Under the pieces are notes generated by a model that did not search any database, was not told the DNA's origin, and saw only the letters and a program-made list of their open reading frames with translations. From an uncultured Oscillibacter sp. (GTDB taxonomy: Bacteria > Bacillota > Clostridia > Oscillospirales > Oscillospiraceae), in assembly GCA_934574045.1 (NCBI GenBank), contig CAKTMK010000036.1:1-24105 (forward strand): a stretch of 24,105 nt of DNA, given 5' to 3'. Positions 1 through 7,077 of the stretch are shown here, piece by piece (the first letter of the stretch is position 1; each line of letters opens with the position of its first letter). The position numbers were made by a program, and so were the translations under genes.

Positions 1-61
1 GATTTTTTAAATTTTCTGATAGGTATCATCATTTCGCCTTATGGGCGTCTCTCCGCGGGGC

Positions 62-98
62 AAAAAAGCCGGGCCGCGGGTGCTTCCCCGCGGCCCGG
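62..98 (-). terminator. Intrinsic terminator of the AEC permease gene
   Basis: A 12-bp GC-rich stem (69-80 with 87-98, loop 81-86) is followed on the minus strand by a run of six T (A-run at 62-67). It lies directly after the stop codon of the minus-strand permease. Confidence 0.9.
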
Positions 99-102
99 TG
101 GG

Positions 103-1029
103 TCAGGTCAGGCTGAACGCCGCAATGGCCGCGAACAGCAGCACCGTGCAGATCGTATGCACGGACAGCGTGGTGGAGATATACTTTCCCTCGTCCCCCA
201 CATCTGCAAACAGCGGGATGATAAAGGGAGCTGGGAGCGCGTAGAGGATCATCAGGGCGATCTGAAGGCTGCGGTCATAGGGGATCAGGCGGAACACGAT
301 GAAGCTGACCGCCGCCAGCAGCAGTCCCATCACCGCAAGGCGGCACAGCACCGTCACAGCCACCGGCCGCAGCAGGGACCGGTCCAGCTCCAGCTCATAG
401 CCCACGATCAGCAGCACCAGCGCGCTGGTGGGCGCGGTGAGCATGGAGATCGCGCCGGTGACGATCCCGCCCGCAGGGCCGGAGAGCACCCACTGGCCAA
501 CGCCCGCGGCCCCCAGCAGGATGCCCAGCGCCATGCCGATGCAGCACTTGTTGGTGACGATGTTGCGCACCATTCCTTTTATGGATACTTGCTGGCCGTC
601 CACCATCGTCAGCGCACCCAGAAACGCCGTATAGGCAAATACCGTCTGCCCCAGATCCACCGCCGCAAAGCCGGACTGCTCTCCCATCAGAACGCCGTAA
701 AGCGCATAGCCCAGCATCCCGCCCTCGGCGCTGGTCAGCAGGAACGGGAAAAAGCGCCCATGGGGCGCGGCCAGACGGCGCAGGGCGAAACCCGCCAGCA
801 GCGCCGCGCCGAAGCCCAGATACACCGCAAGGAACGTCAGCACTACGGACAGGGAGTAATTCGCCGTGAAAAAGGCGTTGAACAGGACCACCGGCAGACA
901 GAGGTCGCCCACCACCGTTTTCAGCCCCGCCAGCCCTTCCGGACGCAGGAGCTGCTTTTTTCGGCACACTGTCCCCAGCCCCAGCAGCAGCACGATGGGC
1001 AGGACCATCTGAATAACAGGAAGTATCAT
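103..1029 (-). CDS. AEC-family (auxin efflux carrier type) permease
   Basis: A 308-residue integral membrane protein of almost continuous hydrophobic helices, beginning MILPVIQMVLPIVLLLGLG. It resembles the bacterial AEC/MleP-like transporters, which move small carboxylates or related solutes across the cytoplasmic membrane. The N-terminal helix, the conserved early segment with DLCLPVVLFNAFF, and the C-terminal half with LPAPFIIPLFA fit the family and its usual length of about 300-320 residues. I chose the ATG at 1029 because AGAGGAGA stands a normal distance upstream; an earlier in-frame ATG at 1062 has no such site. The gene is monocistronic: a candidate promoter at 1110-1139 precedes it and a terminator at 62-98 follows. 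The tRNA operon upstream has its own terminator, so readthrough should be slight. The substrate cannot be read from the sequence. Confidence 0.85.
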   Translation of the reverse strand: MILPVIQMVLPIVLLLGLGTVCRKKQLLRPEGLAGLKTVVGDLCLPVVLFNAFFTANYSLSVVLTFLAVYLGFGAALLAGFALRRLAAPHGRFFPFLLTSAEGGMLGYALYGVLMGEQSGFAAVDLGQTVFAYTAFLGALTMVDGQQVSIKGMVRNIVTNKCCIGMALGILLGAAGVGQWVLSGPAGGIVTGAISMLTAPTSALVLLIVGYELELDRSLLRPVAVTVLCRLAVMGLLLAAVSFIVFRLIPYDRSLQIALMILYALPAPFIIPLFADVGDEGKYISTTLSVHTICTVLLFAAIAAFSLT

Positions 1030-1109
1030 ATGTAGAGTCTCCTCTCTGAAAAACGGGGGCACGCCCCCCCTATGGCCGCGCGTTTTCCATGGGACAGGCG
1101 GCCAAATTT

Positions 1110-1139
1110 ATCATAGCACACCGCCCCGTCCGGCCACAA
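1110..1139 (-). promoter_or_regulatory. Candidate promoter for the AEC permease
   Basis: On the minus strand TTGTGG and TATGAT are separated by 18 bases, about 80 bases upstream of the permease start. The leader also carries a GGGGGC/GCCCCC hairpin near 1054-1069. Confidence 0.45.
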
Positions 1140-1232
1140 GCCGGAAAATCAGCCGCGCGGCAAACGCGCCGCCGGCGCGCCCGCCTGTTTGACGCCGGCT
1201 CCCCAAAGCCGCGCCGGCCTGCGTCACGGCGC

Positions 1233-1265
1233 AAAAAAATTCCTGACCTCTTGCGAGATCAGGAA
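1233..1265 (-). terminator. Intrinsic terminator of the tRNA operon
   Basis: TTCCTGA (1259-1265, read on the minus strand) pairs with TCAGGAA (1240-1246). The stem is extended by a three-pair inner helix around a four-base loop and followed by seven T on the minus strand. It begins 5 bases after the CCA end of tRNA-Val. Confidence 0.92.
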
Positions 1266-1270
1266 CTTTC

Positions 1271-1347
1271 TGGTGGAGACTACTGGACTCGAACCAGTGA
1301 CCTCCTGCGTGTGAAGCAGGCGCTCTAACCAGCTGAGCTAAGCCTCC
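1271..1347 (-). tRNA. tRNA-Val (anticodon CAC)
   Basis: 77 nt with the CCA end encoded. The acceptor arm GGAGGCT pairs with AGTCTCC. The anticodon loop is TTCACAC, giving CAC, and the T-arm GGTTCGAGTCC is standard. It is the third and last gene of the Met-Glu-Val operon and reads GUG codons. Confidence 0.95.
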
Positions 1348-1372
1348 AAATCGGATATCTATTTTTACCCGC

Positions 1373-1395
1373 GGACGACCGCCGATGCGGCGTCC
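1373..1395 (-). other. Spacer hairpin between tRNA-Glu and tRNA-Val
   Basis: GGACG pairs with CGTCC and CCGC with GCGG around a CGAT loop. No T-run follows, so it is more likely a processing or folding element than a terminator. Confidence 0.55.
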
Positions 1396-1402
1396 AACGG
1401 GT

Positions 1403-1477
1403 TGGTGACCCGTACGGGATTCGAACCCATGTTACAGCCGTGAAAGGGCCGTGTCTTAACCACTTGACCAACGGGCC
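1403..1477 (-). tRNA. tRNA-Glu (anticodon TTC)
   Basis: 75 nt with encoded CCA. The acceptor GGCCCGT pairs with ACGGGTC. The anticodon loop is CTTTCAC, giving TTC, and the T-arm contains GGTTCGAATCC. The sequence closely resembles the Bacillus-type tRNA-Glu. Middle gene of the operon. Confidence 0.96.
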
Positions 1478-1494
1478 ATATCGAGTTTTGAGGC

Positions 1495-1521
1495 CCCACG
1501 GGACACGCTGTGTCCCGTGGG
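1495..1521 (-). other. Spacer hairpin between tRNA-Met and tRNA-Glu
   Basis: A perfect 11-bp stem (CCCACGGGACA with TGTCCCGTGGG) and a 5-nt loop lie between the two tRNAs. No T-run follows on the minus strand. Probably an RNA processing or insulating structure. Confidence 0.65.
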
Positions 1522-1525
1522 AGCT

Positions 1526-1602
1526 TGGTAGCGGCACCTGGATTTGAACCGGGGACACTGCGGGTATGAACCGCATGCTCTAGCCAACTGAGCTATGCCG
1601 CC
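1526..1602 (-). tRNA. tRNA-Met, elongator type (anticodon CAT)
   Basis: 77 nt with encoded CCA. The acceptor GGCGGCA pairs with TGCCGCT including a G1-U72 wobble. The anticodon loop TTCATAC gives CAT. The body resembles the Bacillus elongator tRNA-Met, and it lacks the GGG/CCC anticodon-stem pairs of an initiator. A CAT tRNA modified to read Ile AUA is a less likely alternative. First gene of the operon. Confidence 0.9.
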
Positions 1603-1633
1603 ATATCAGTTCGCCTTTCGACGGGCAACAAAT

Positions 1634-1662
1634 ACTATATCAGGCCCCTCCGGTTTTGTCAA
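1634..1662 (-). promoter_or_regulatory. Promoter of the Met-Glu-Val tRNA operon
   Basis: On the minus strand a perfect TTGACA and TATAGT are spaced by 17 bases, ending 31 bases before the 5' end of tRNA-Met. This is a strong sigma-A type promoter, as expected for stable RNA. Confidence 0.92.
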
Positions 1663-1774
1663 GCGTCTTTGAGATTTTTTTGCCGCGTTTTTTCAAAACC
1701 ATGCATCCCGCGCCGCCCATTCCCTCCGTTCGACCAATTTTGTCATAATTTTTAACCGAATTGTTTTCACTTTT

Positions 1775-1804
1775 TTGTTCTCTGCCGCGTCTTTTCCATA
1801 TACA
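1775..1804 (+). promoter_or_regulatory. Candidate promoter for the SGNH hydrolase
   Basis: TTGTTC and TATACA are separated by 18 bases, about 30 bases upstream of the start codon, in an A/T-rich leader. Confidence 0.5.
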
Positions 1805-1835
1805 ATGAAGTCACTGACGGGCGGAGGATGAGTAC

Positions 1836-2711
1836 ATGAGAGGAAAGCGGGAACTGCATACGCGGCGCAGACTTTGGAAAAGTCTGCTGCTGAGCGCCGT
1901 TTTGCTGCTGGGGCTGACGGTGGTGACCCCGTGGTCGCCCACGGCGGACCTTTTGCTGGCGTCCCATGCGGCGGCGGCCGTCTCCTCCGGCACGGAACCA
2001 TCCGTCTCCGCCGTGTCTCCCGCGGAGTCTCCCGCGGAGTCTCCCGCGGAGTCTCCCGCAGAGCCGCCCGCAGAGCCGCCCGCGCCGCAGCCTGTGCCGG
2101 ACGGGCCGGAGGAAGCGCCAGAGGAGCCGCCCGTTCTTTCGGATGAAGATCTCTTCTCCTCCGCCGCCTTTGTGGGCGACTCCCGGACGGAGGGCTTTCA
2201 GCTTTACAGCGGCCTGGAGGTGGGCGCGTACTTCTGCGCCGTGGGCGCCACCGTCCAGTCGGTGACGGAAAAGCCCACGCAGGACGCGCCCGGCGGCAAG
2301 GAACCGATCCTGGACGCTCTGGCCCGGGGGAGCTATGACCGGATCTACATCATGCTGGGCGTCAACGAGCTGGGCTGGTATCGGACGGAAGACTTCACCC
2401 GGCAGTATGAGCGGGTGATCGACCGCGTGCGGGCCGACCATCCGGAGGCCCGGATCGCCATTGAATCCCTCCTGCCCGTCAGCGCGGCGCAGGACAAAAA
2501 GCGCAGCTACGTCAACAACGAGCGCATCCGCCTGTTCAACGGGCTTCTGGAGGAACTGGCGGAGAAAACGGACTGCGTATTTCTGGACCCGGCCTCCGCC
2601 GTGACGGGCGCGGACGGAACGCTGCCCGCAGAGTGGACGACGGACGGCGTGCATCTCAACTCCGCCGGGTGCCGGAAGTGGCTGGAATACCTGCGGGAGA
2701 ACCCGTTCTGA
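1836..2711 (+). CDS. Surface SGNH/GDSL-family hydrolase with a PAES-repeat linker
   Basis: A 291-residue protein. Residues 1-12 are basic and 13-32 form one hydrophobic segment, so it is exported and perhaps membrane-anchored. Residues 50-100 are a Pro/Ala/Glu/Ser linker built from tandem PAES and PAEP units. The catalytic domain begins at about 105 with FVGDSRTEG (nucleophile Ser116, block I). Block III-like GVNELG holds Asn177, and TTDGVHLNSAG supplies Asp270 and His273 (block V). These are the family's catalytic residues. SGNH enzymes hydrolyse esters; on the cell surface the usual role is deacetylation of polysaccharide or peptidoglycan, which is inference here. GGAGG at 1823-1827 fixes the ATG. 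The gene is monocistronic, with its own promoter and terminator. Confidence 0.85.
   Translation: MRGKRELHTRRRLWKSLLLSAVLLLGLTVVTPWSPTADLLLASHAAAAVSSGTEPSVSAVSPAESPAESPAESPAEPPAEPPAPQPVPDGPEEAPEEPPVLSDEDLFSSAAFVGDSRTEGFQLYSGLEVGAYFCAVGATVQSVTEKPTQDAPGGKEPILDALARGSYDRIYIMLGVNELGWYRTEDFTRQYERVIDRVRADHPEARIAIESLLPVSAAQDKKRSYVNNERIRLFNGLLEELAEKTDCVFLDPASAVTGADGTLPAEWTTDGVHLNSAGCRKWLEYLRENPF
2016..2084 (+). repeat. Tandem 12-bp repeat encoding the PAES linker
   Basis: Three exact copies of TCTCCCGCGGAG (from 2016, 2028 and 2040) are followed by a one-base variant at 2052, a two-step variant CCGCCCGCAGAG at 2064, and a partial copy. The unit is a multiple of three, so copy-number change would lengthen or shorten the linker in frame. 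Confidence 0.95.
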
Positions 2712-2752
2712 CCCGCCGCCGTCTCCCATTGGAGCAGGGCGGCGGGCCTTTT
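2712..2752 (+). terminator. Terminator after the SGNH hydrolase
   Basis: CCCGCCGCC (2712-2720) pairs with GGCGGCGGG (2738-2746), with an inner CTCC/GGAG helix. A short CCTTTT tail follows, and the stem starts at the base after the stop codon. Confidence 0.8.
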
Positions 2753-2775
2753 CGCGCCGGTCTGAGCGGAAAAGA

Positions 2776-2804
2776 TTGCATTTCCGGCGGGATTACTATA
2801 TAAT
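2776..2804 (+). promoter_or_regulatory. Promoter of the c-di-GMP regulator gene
   Basis: TTGCAT and a perfect TATAAT are separated by 17 bases. The leader of about 75 nt has an inverted repeat (GTCCG 2822-2826 with CGGAC 2845-2849, and CCTC with GAGG inside) before the AGGAGG site at 2872. Confidence 0.85.
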
Positions 2805-2887
2805 GTAAGTATGAATGATTTGTCCGCCCTCTTCCTGAGGAGGACGGACGCATACCGCCGCCCGCGCAGACAGGAGGAGCATTCGCA

Positions 2888-5098
2888 ATGAGGACAAAGC
2901 GCAGCATTTTGATCGTAGAGGACGATCTGACCAGCCGCAGAATACTCAGCCAGATCCTGTCGCCGGACTACGACACGCTGGAGGCCGCCAACGGTCAGGA
3001 GGCCCTGGATCTTCTCAATCTGGGCGAGCACGACGTCTCCCTGATCTTTCTGGATATCTGGATGCCCGTCATGGATGGGTACACCTTTATGGAAAAGCTC
3101 CGCACGAATCACATCCTCGCCGCCATCCCCGTCATCGTCCTGACCGGCCGGGGCGGCGAGGAGGACGAGGTTAAGGCGCTGGCCATGGGCGCGACGGACT
3201 TCATCACCAAGCCCTATAAGCCCCGGGTGGTGCTCCACCGGGCCGCCAGCATCATCGCCCTGCGGGAGACGGCGGCGCTGATGAACCAGATGGAGTACGA
3301 CCGGCTCACCGGGCTGTACAGCCAGGCGTTTTTCTATCAGCGGGTCCGTCAGGCCCTGCGCCGGAACCCAGATAAGAAATACGACCTGATCTGCTCCGAT
3401 GTGGAGAATTTCAAATTCGTCAATGAGGCGTTCGGCCTTGAGACAGGCGACCGGGTCCTGCGCCTGATCGCGCAGGAGCTGCGGGAGCTGCCCTGCGAGC
3501 GGATCTACGGGCGGCTTCAGGCAGACGTGTTCGCCTGCATGGTGGAGCACGGCGCACTGGATCTGGAGCAAGCCCTCTCCCGCGCCGTGAAAAACGTGCG
3601 GAACAAGTCCGGCGCGGCCGGGCTGGCCATCAAGTGGGGCGTGTACGAGATCGCGGATCAGGAGCTGCCGGTGGAGCAGATGTGCGACCGGGCGCTTCTG
3701 GCCTGCAAGTCCGTGAAGGGGAAATACGGCCAGTTCCTCGCCATGTACGACGACGAGCTGCGCCGCGCCCGCCTGTACGACAAAATGCTGGAGGACGGCA
3801 TGGAGGCTGCCCTGCGGGAGCACCAGTTCGAGGTCTACTTCCAGCCGAAGTTCAACCTGAACACCAGCCGCATCTGCGGCGCGGAGGCGCTGGTTCGCTG
3901 GAACCACCCCACGCTGGGCCTTCTGGCCCCGGGAAAGTTCATCCCCCTCTTTGAGCGCAACGGCTTTATCACCCGGCTGGACCAGTACATCTGGGAGGAG
4001 GCCGCCTCCATTCTGCACGGCTGGCGGGACCGGGGCCTGCCGCTGGTTCCGGTGTCGGTGAACGTGTCACGGGCGGACATCTACAACTCGGATCTGGTGA
4101 CTATCCTCTGCGGCATCCGGGACCGGCACGGGCTGGACCGCTCCGCGCTGCATCTGGAGATCACGGAGACTGCCTACATGGAGAACCACACCCAGCTCTG
4201 CGCCACGGTGGCGTGCCTGCGAAGCGCCGGCTTCGTCATCGAGATGGACGACTTCGGAAGCGGCTATTCCTCGCTGAATATGCTCAACGAGCTGCCCATC
4301 GATATTCTGAAGCTGGATCTGAAGTTTTTGCAGGAGGGCAACGAGCACGGAAAGCGCCGCAGCATCCTCAGCTTTGTGGTCAGCCTTGCCAAGTGGCTGG
4401 ACCTGCAGGTGATCGCCGAGGGCGTGGAGACCGCGGAGCAGGTGGAAAAGCTGCGCAGCGTGGGCTGCACCATGGGACAGGGCTACTATTTCTCCCGCCC
4501 CATCCCCAAGAAGGACTTTGAACGCTTTTTACGGGACGTGGACGTTTCCGAGGATGAAAACGCCTTCCGGGACGACGGGCTGCTGGACAGGTCCCGCCTG
4601 CTGGAGGCCGCGGCCAATCACGATTATCTCACCGGCCTGCTCAACCGCCGGGGCCTGAACGACGCGCTGACGCAGGGCCGCCTTCTGGACACGGACACGG
4701 CTGTGTTCATCTTTGATCTGGACGATCTCAAGCAGTGCAACGACTTCCGGGGCCACAGCCGGGGCGACGAGCTTCTGCGCACTTTCGGCGAGATCCTCCG
4801 GTCCCACACTCGCCGGGGCGACGTGCTCTCCCGCATCGGCGGCGATGAATTCGTGGCCGTGATGCCCCAGATGCGCTCCGTGGAATCCGCCCTGCACAAG
4901 GGCGAGGAGATCTGCCGGGCATTCCACGAAAAATGCGTGGAGCTATCCGGCGGGGTGTCGGCAGACGCCAGCGGCTCGTCCTGCTCTGCGGGGCTGGCCC
5001 TGATACAGAAGGGTGAAGCGTTCGAGGACACGTTCGCCCGGGCGGATCAGGCGCTCTACCGGGCCAAGCGGGGAAACAAAGGCGTGTGCTGCGTGTGA
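2888..5098 (+). CDS. Response regulator with REC, degenerate GGDEF, EAL and active GGDEF domains
   Basis: A 736-residue cytoplasmic protein predicted both to make and to degrade cyclic di-GMP. Residues 6-125 are a receiver domain with acidic pocket Glu11-Asp13, phosphoacceptor Asp56, Thr86 and Lys108. Residues 136-290 form a GGDEF-like fold whose signature is replaced by LQADVF (210-215), so it is probably sensory or structural. Residues 300-550 are an EAL phosphodiesterase with every expected catalytic position: EAL 333-335, Asn392, Glu424, Asp454-Asp455, Lys475, Glu511 and Gln531. Residues 578-735 are a GGDEF cyclase with Asp610, GGDEF at 651-655 and a product-inhibition site RRGD at 642-645, correctly placed five residues upstream. 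No histidine kinase gene is adjacent, so the partner is unknown. AGGAGG lies 10 bases before the ATG. Monocistronic. Confidence 0.93.
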   Translation: MRTKRSILIVEDDLTSRRILSQILSPDYDTLEAANGQEALDLLNLGEHDVSLIFLDIWMPVMDGYTFMEKLRTNHILAAIPVIVLTGRGGEEDEVKALAMGATDFITKPYKPRVVLHRAASIIALRETAALMNQMEYDRLTGLYSQAFFYQRVRQALRRNPDKKYDLICSDVENFKFVNEAFGLETGDRVLRLIAQELRELPCERIYGRLQADVFACMVEHGALDLEQALSRAVKNVRNKSGAAGLAIKWGVYEIADQELPVEQMCDRALLACKSVKGKYGQFLAMYDDELRRARLYDKMLEDGMEAALREHQFEVYFQPKFNLNTSRICGAEALVRWNHPTLGLLAPGKFIPLFERNGFITRLDQYIWEEAASILHGWRDRGLPLVPVSVNVSRADIYNSDLVTILCGIRDRHGLDRSALHLEITETAYMENHTQLCATVACLRSAGFVIEMDDFGSGYSSLNMLNELPIDILKLDLKFLQEGNEHGKRRSILSFVVSLAKWLDLQVIAEGVETAEQVEKLRSVGCTMGQGYYFSRPIPKKDFERFLRDVDVSEDENAFRDDGLLDRSRLLEAAANHDYLTGLLNRRGLNDALTQGRLLDTDTAVFIFDLDDLKQCNDFRGHSRGDELLRTFGEILRSHTRRGDVLSRIGGDEFVAVMPQMRSVESALHKGEEICRAFHEKCVELSGGVSADASGSSCSAGLALIQKGEAFEDTFARADQALYRAKRGNKGVCCV

Positions 5099-5118
5099 CG
5101 CGGGCCATACACTGCATG

Positions 5119-5170
5119 AAAATAAAAACCGTCCGGCGGGGAAGCGTTCCCCCGCCGGACGGTCTTCTTT
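5119..5170. terminator. Bidirectional terminator between convergent genes
   Basis: A perfect 14-bp stem (5128-5141 with 5150-5163) is flanked by TCTTCTTT on the plus side and, on the minus strand, by TTTTTATTTT. It serves the regulator gene (plus) and the transporter operon (minus), whose last stop codon lies just inside. Confidence 0.92.
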
Positions 5171-6278
5171 ATGCGCCCAGCGCCGCGTCCCGGTAGTAGA
5201 CCGTCAGCAGGTCCACCACCATGCCGTAGCTCTTCACGCCGTTCTCGTCGCCGTTGGCCTTCAAAAAACCGTCGTAGACCGTGCTGGACGCGCGGCGCAC
5301 CGCGGAATCCCGGAACTGCGCCCAATAGTCGTTGTTGTCCCGCAGATCGGTGCGCACCGTCTCCGGCAGCGCGTCATACACCGCCCGCCAGCGGTCCGGG
5401 TCGGCGCTGTAGAGTGCGTTGCCCAGATGCACATAGCCCAGCAGCCAGCCGGAATAGGCGTAATCGTCCAGCCCGCAGGTGGTGCAGGCCAGCACCGCCA
5501 GAAAATTGCACTCCTGCTCCGAGGCGAAGCCCCGCCGGTGGGCCAGCTCATGGGCCGCCGTGGAGGGGAGGAACGCCGCGGGGCTGTCCACATTCACGCA
5601 GCTCTCCCCCGTCAGCGGGCAGTAGACGCCGGTGAAGTCCAGACAGCTCATCAGCCGGGAAAAGTGCACCGCCTTGGGCGGGCGGTCCTCCAGCGCCAGA
5701 AAGGGGAACGTTTCGCTCAGCGTCCCGTAGGCATGGGGGCTTTCCGCCAGAATATCCTCCCGGGAGACGGCAAAGGCGCCGTTCTCATCCCGGTCCACTC
5801 GGTCCGCCGTCTCCGCCAGCCGATCCGCGAAGTACCGCGTCACGGCCTCCAGCTCCTCCACGCTGACCGCCTGCGCGGTGATGCCGGACTTGGCCTGAAA
5901 GCCGTCCGCCGCGTACTGCACGCCCCACAGCCAGCAGAACGCGCACCAGACGCTCAGTCCCGTGCAGGCCGCGCCCAGCAGCAGACTGTAAAGCCGGCTC
6001 CGCCGCCGGCCCTTTTCCGCCCGGAAAACGGCCAGCCCGCCCAGCAGAAGATACGCCGGGACGAACGCCGCCAGCAGGGCGCACAGCGCCTCCATCGCGC
6101 AGAACGGGACATGGGCGCTCAACTCGCCCAGTCCGTGCCGGAACGGGATGGAGACGCTCTGCGTCAGCGCGGTCATCCACGCTCCGTTTCCCCGCACGGC
6201 GGCGTAAGCTCCCAGCAGGAGCAGCTCCGCCGCCAGCCAGAGATGGATTTTTTTGTGTCTCAGGAAAAATGCTTTCAT
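5169..6278 (-). CDS. DUF3810-like membrane zinc metalloprotease
   Basis: A 369-residue protein with three hydrophobic segments near residues 12-28, 60-85 and 98-120. A large domain follows with the zinc-protease signature HELAH at 243-247 and a downstream Glu254 that could be the third ligand. This matches the DUF3810 family, putative membrane metallopeptidases common in Firmicutes and Bacteroidetes with no well-defined substrate. The start at 6278 lies 4 bases after the stop of the ATPase gene; a longer reading frame begins inside that gene and is unlikely. Its ribosome site is weak, so translation is probably coupled to the ATPase. It is the last gene of the transporter operon. A link to peptide supply or to processing of the binding protein is inference. 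Confidence 0.8.
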   Translation of the reverse strand: MKAFFLRHKKIHLWLAAELLLLGAYAAVRGNGAWMTALTQSVSIPFRHGLGELSAHVPFCAMEALCALLAAFVPAYLLLGGLAVFRAEKGRRRSRLYSLLLGAACTGLSVWCAFCWLWGVQYAADGFQAKSGITAQAVSVEELEAVTRYFADRLAETADRVDRDENGAFAVSREDILAESPHAYGTLSETFPFLALEDRPPKAVHFSRLMSCLDFTGVYCPLTGESCVNVDSPAAFLPSTAAHELAHRRGFASEQECNFLAVLACTTCGLDDYAYSGWLLGYVHLGNALYSADPDRWRAVYDALPETVRTDLRDNNDYWAQFRDSAVRRASSTVYDGFLKANGDENGVKSYGMVVDLLTVYYRDAALGA

Positions 6279-6282
6279 CCGG

Positions 6283-7005
6283 TCAGTCCGCCGCAAGGAG
6301 CCGCTTGGTGTAAGGGTGCTGGGGGCGGTCGAAAATGTCCTCCACCGTCCCCTGCTCCACAATCTGGCCGGACTTCATCACCAGCACCCGGTGGCAGAGC
6401 TGATAGACCACGTTGAGATCGTGGGAGATGAACAGGTAGCTCAGCCCCAGCTCCCGGTTCAGCTTTTTCAAAAGCTCCAGGATCTGCGCCTGAATGGTCA
6501 CGTCCAGCGCGGACACCGGCTCGTCCGCGATTAGAAACCGTGGCCGCTGGATCAGCGCCGCCGCGATGGACACCCGCTGACGCTGTCCGCCGGAAAGCTC
6601 CGCGGGCTTGGCCGCAAGGCACTCCTCCGGCAGCTCCACCCGCGTCAAAATCTCCCGCACCCGGCGGCGGCGCTCCGCCGCGTCGTACTTTCCGAAGATG
6701 CGCAGCGGCTCCTCCAGCGTCCATTCCACGGTATAGGCCGGGTTCAGCGAGCTGTACGGGTCCTGAAAGATCATCTGCGGCCGCTTGGTATAGTGGACGA
6801 TCTGGCCGCCGTCCGGCTTCACCATGCCGAGGATGGCCTTGGCCAGCGTGGATTTTCCCGTGCCGGACTCCCCCACAAGGCCCAGGATCTCGCCGCTGTG
6901 AACGGTGAAGCTCACATCATGCAGGACCTCCTGCCGCTGGCGGCGGGCGGCGGCGCGGTAGCCGCAGGTCAGGTGTTGGACGGACAGGACCAGCTCCTCA
7001 GCCAT
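6283..7005 (-). CDS. Peptide/nickel-type ABC importer ATPase (OppF/DppF/NikE family)
   Basis: A 240-residue cytoplasmic ATPase. It shows Walker A GESGTGKST (about 43-51), Q-loop QDPYSSLNP, signature LSGGQRQR, Walker B FLIADEP with the D-loop SALD, and H-loop FISHD. It ends at QHPYTKRLLAAD, so it lacks most of the C-terminal extension of typical OppF proteins (over 300 residues) and is nearer NikE in size. The ATG is fixed by AGAGGAGA. It pairs with the ATPase encoded upstream to energise the two permeases. Part of the gene, 6451-6512, is identical to a stretch of the sister ATPase gene. The substrate class (di- or oligopeptide, nickel or a metallophore) cannot be settled from the sequence. 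Confidence 0.9.
   Translation of the reverse strand: MAEELVLSVQHLTCGYRAAARRQRQEVLHDVSFTVHSGEILGLVGESGTGKSTLAKAILGMVKPDGGQIVHYTKRPQMIFQDPYSSLNPAYTVEWTLEEPLRIFGKYDAAERRRRVREILTRVELPEECLAAKPAELSGGQRQRVSIAAALIQRPRFLIADEPVSALDVTIQAQILELLKKLNRELGLSYLFISHDLNVVYQLCHRVLVMKSGQIVEQGTVEDIFDRPQHPYTKRLLAAD
6451..6512 (-). repeat. 62-bp exact direct repeat, copy in the OppF-like gene
   Basis: Identical base for base to 7270-7331 in the OppD-like gene, with mismatches immediately outside both ends. It encodes the conserved ALDVTIQAQILELL segment after Walker B. The copies are 819 bp apart, an exact number of codons, and in the same frame. Confidence 0.97.
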
Positions 7006-7077
7006 GGCGTTCTCCTCTCTTTTCCCGGAAAAGCAAATACAGATCGGACTTTTATGCCCGGATCATACGGTTCGTCA

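Noticed and set aside
17..28. Palindrome TGATA-GG-TATCA at the left edge
   Set aside because: Short, and no promoter or gene is visible next to it within the window, so I cannot support a role.
2016..2084. Tandem repeat as a CRISPR array
   Set aside because: Units are 12 bp, directly adjacent, with no spacers, and encode a PAES linker in frame.
3300..3770. First GGDEF-like domain as sign of a pseudogene
   Set aside because: The reading frame is intact across all 736 codons, and degenerate GGDEF domains commonly serve as sensors.
2507..4018. 503-codon minus-strand frame across the SGNH terminator and the regulator gene
   Set aside because: It would cross a promoter, a terminator and two convincing genes, and its product has no recognisable domain.
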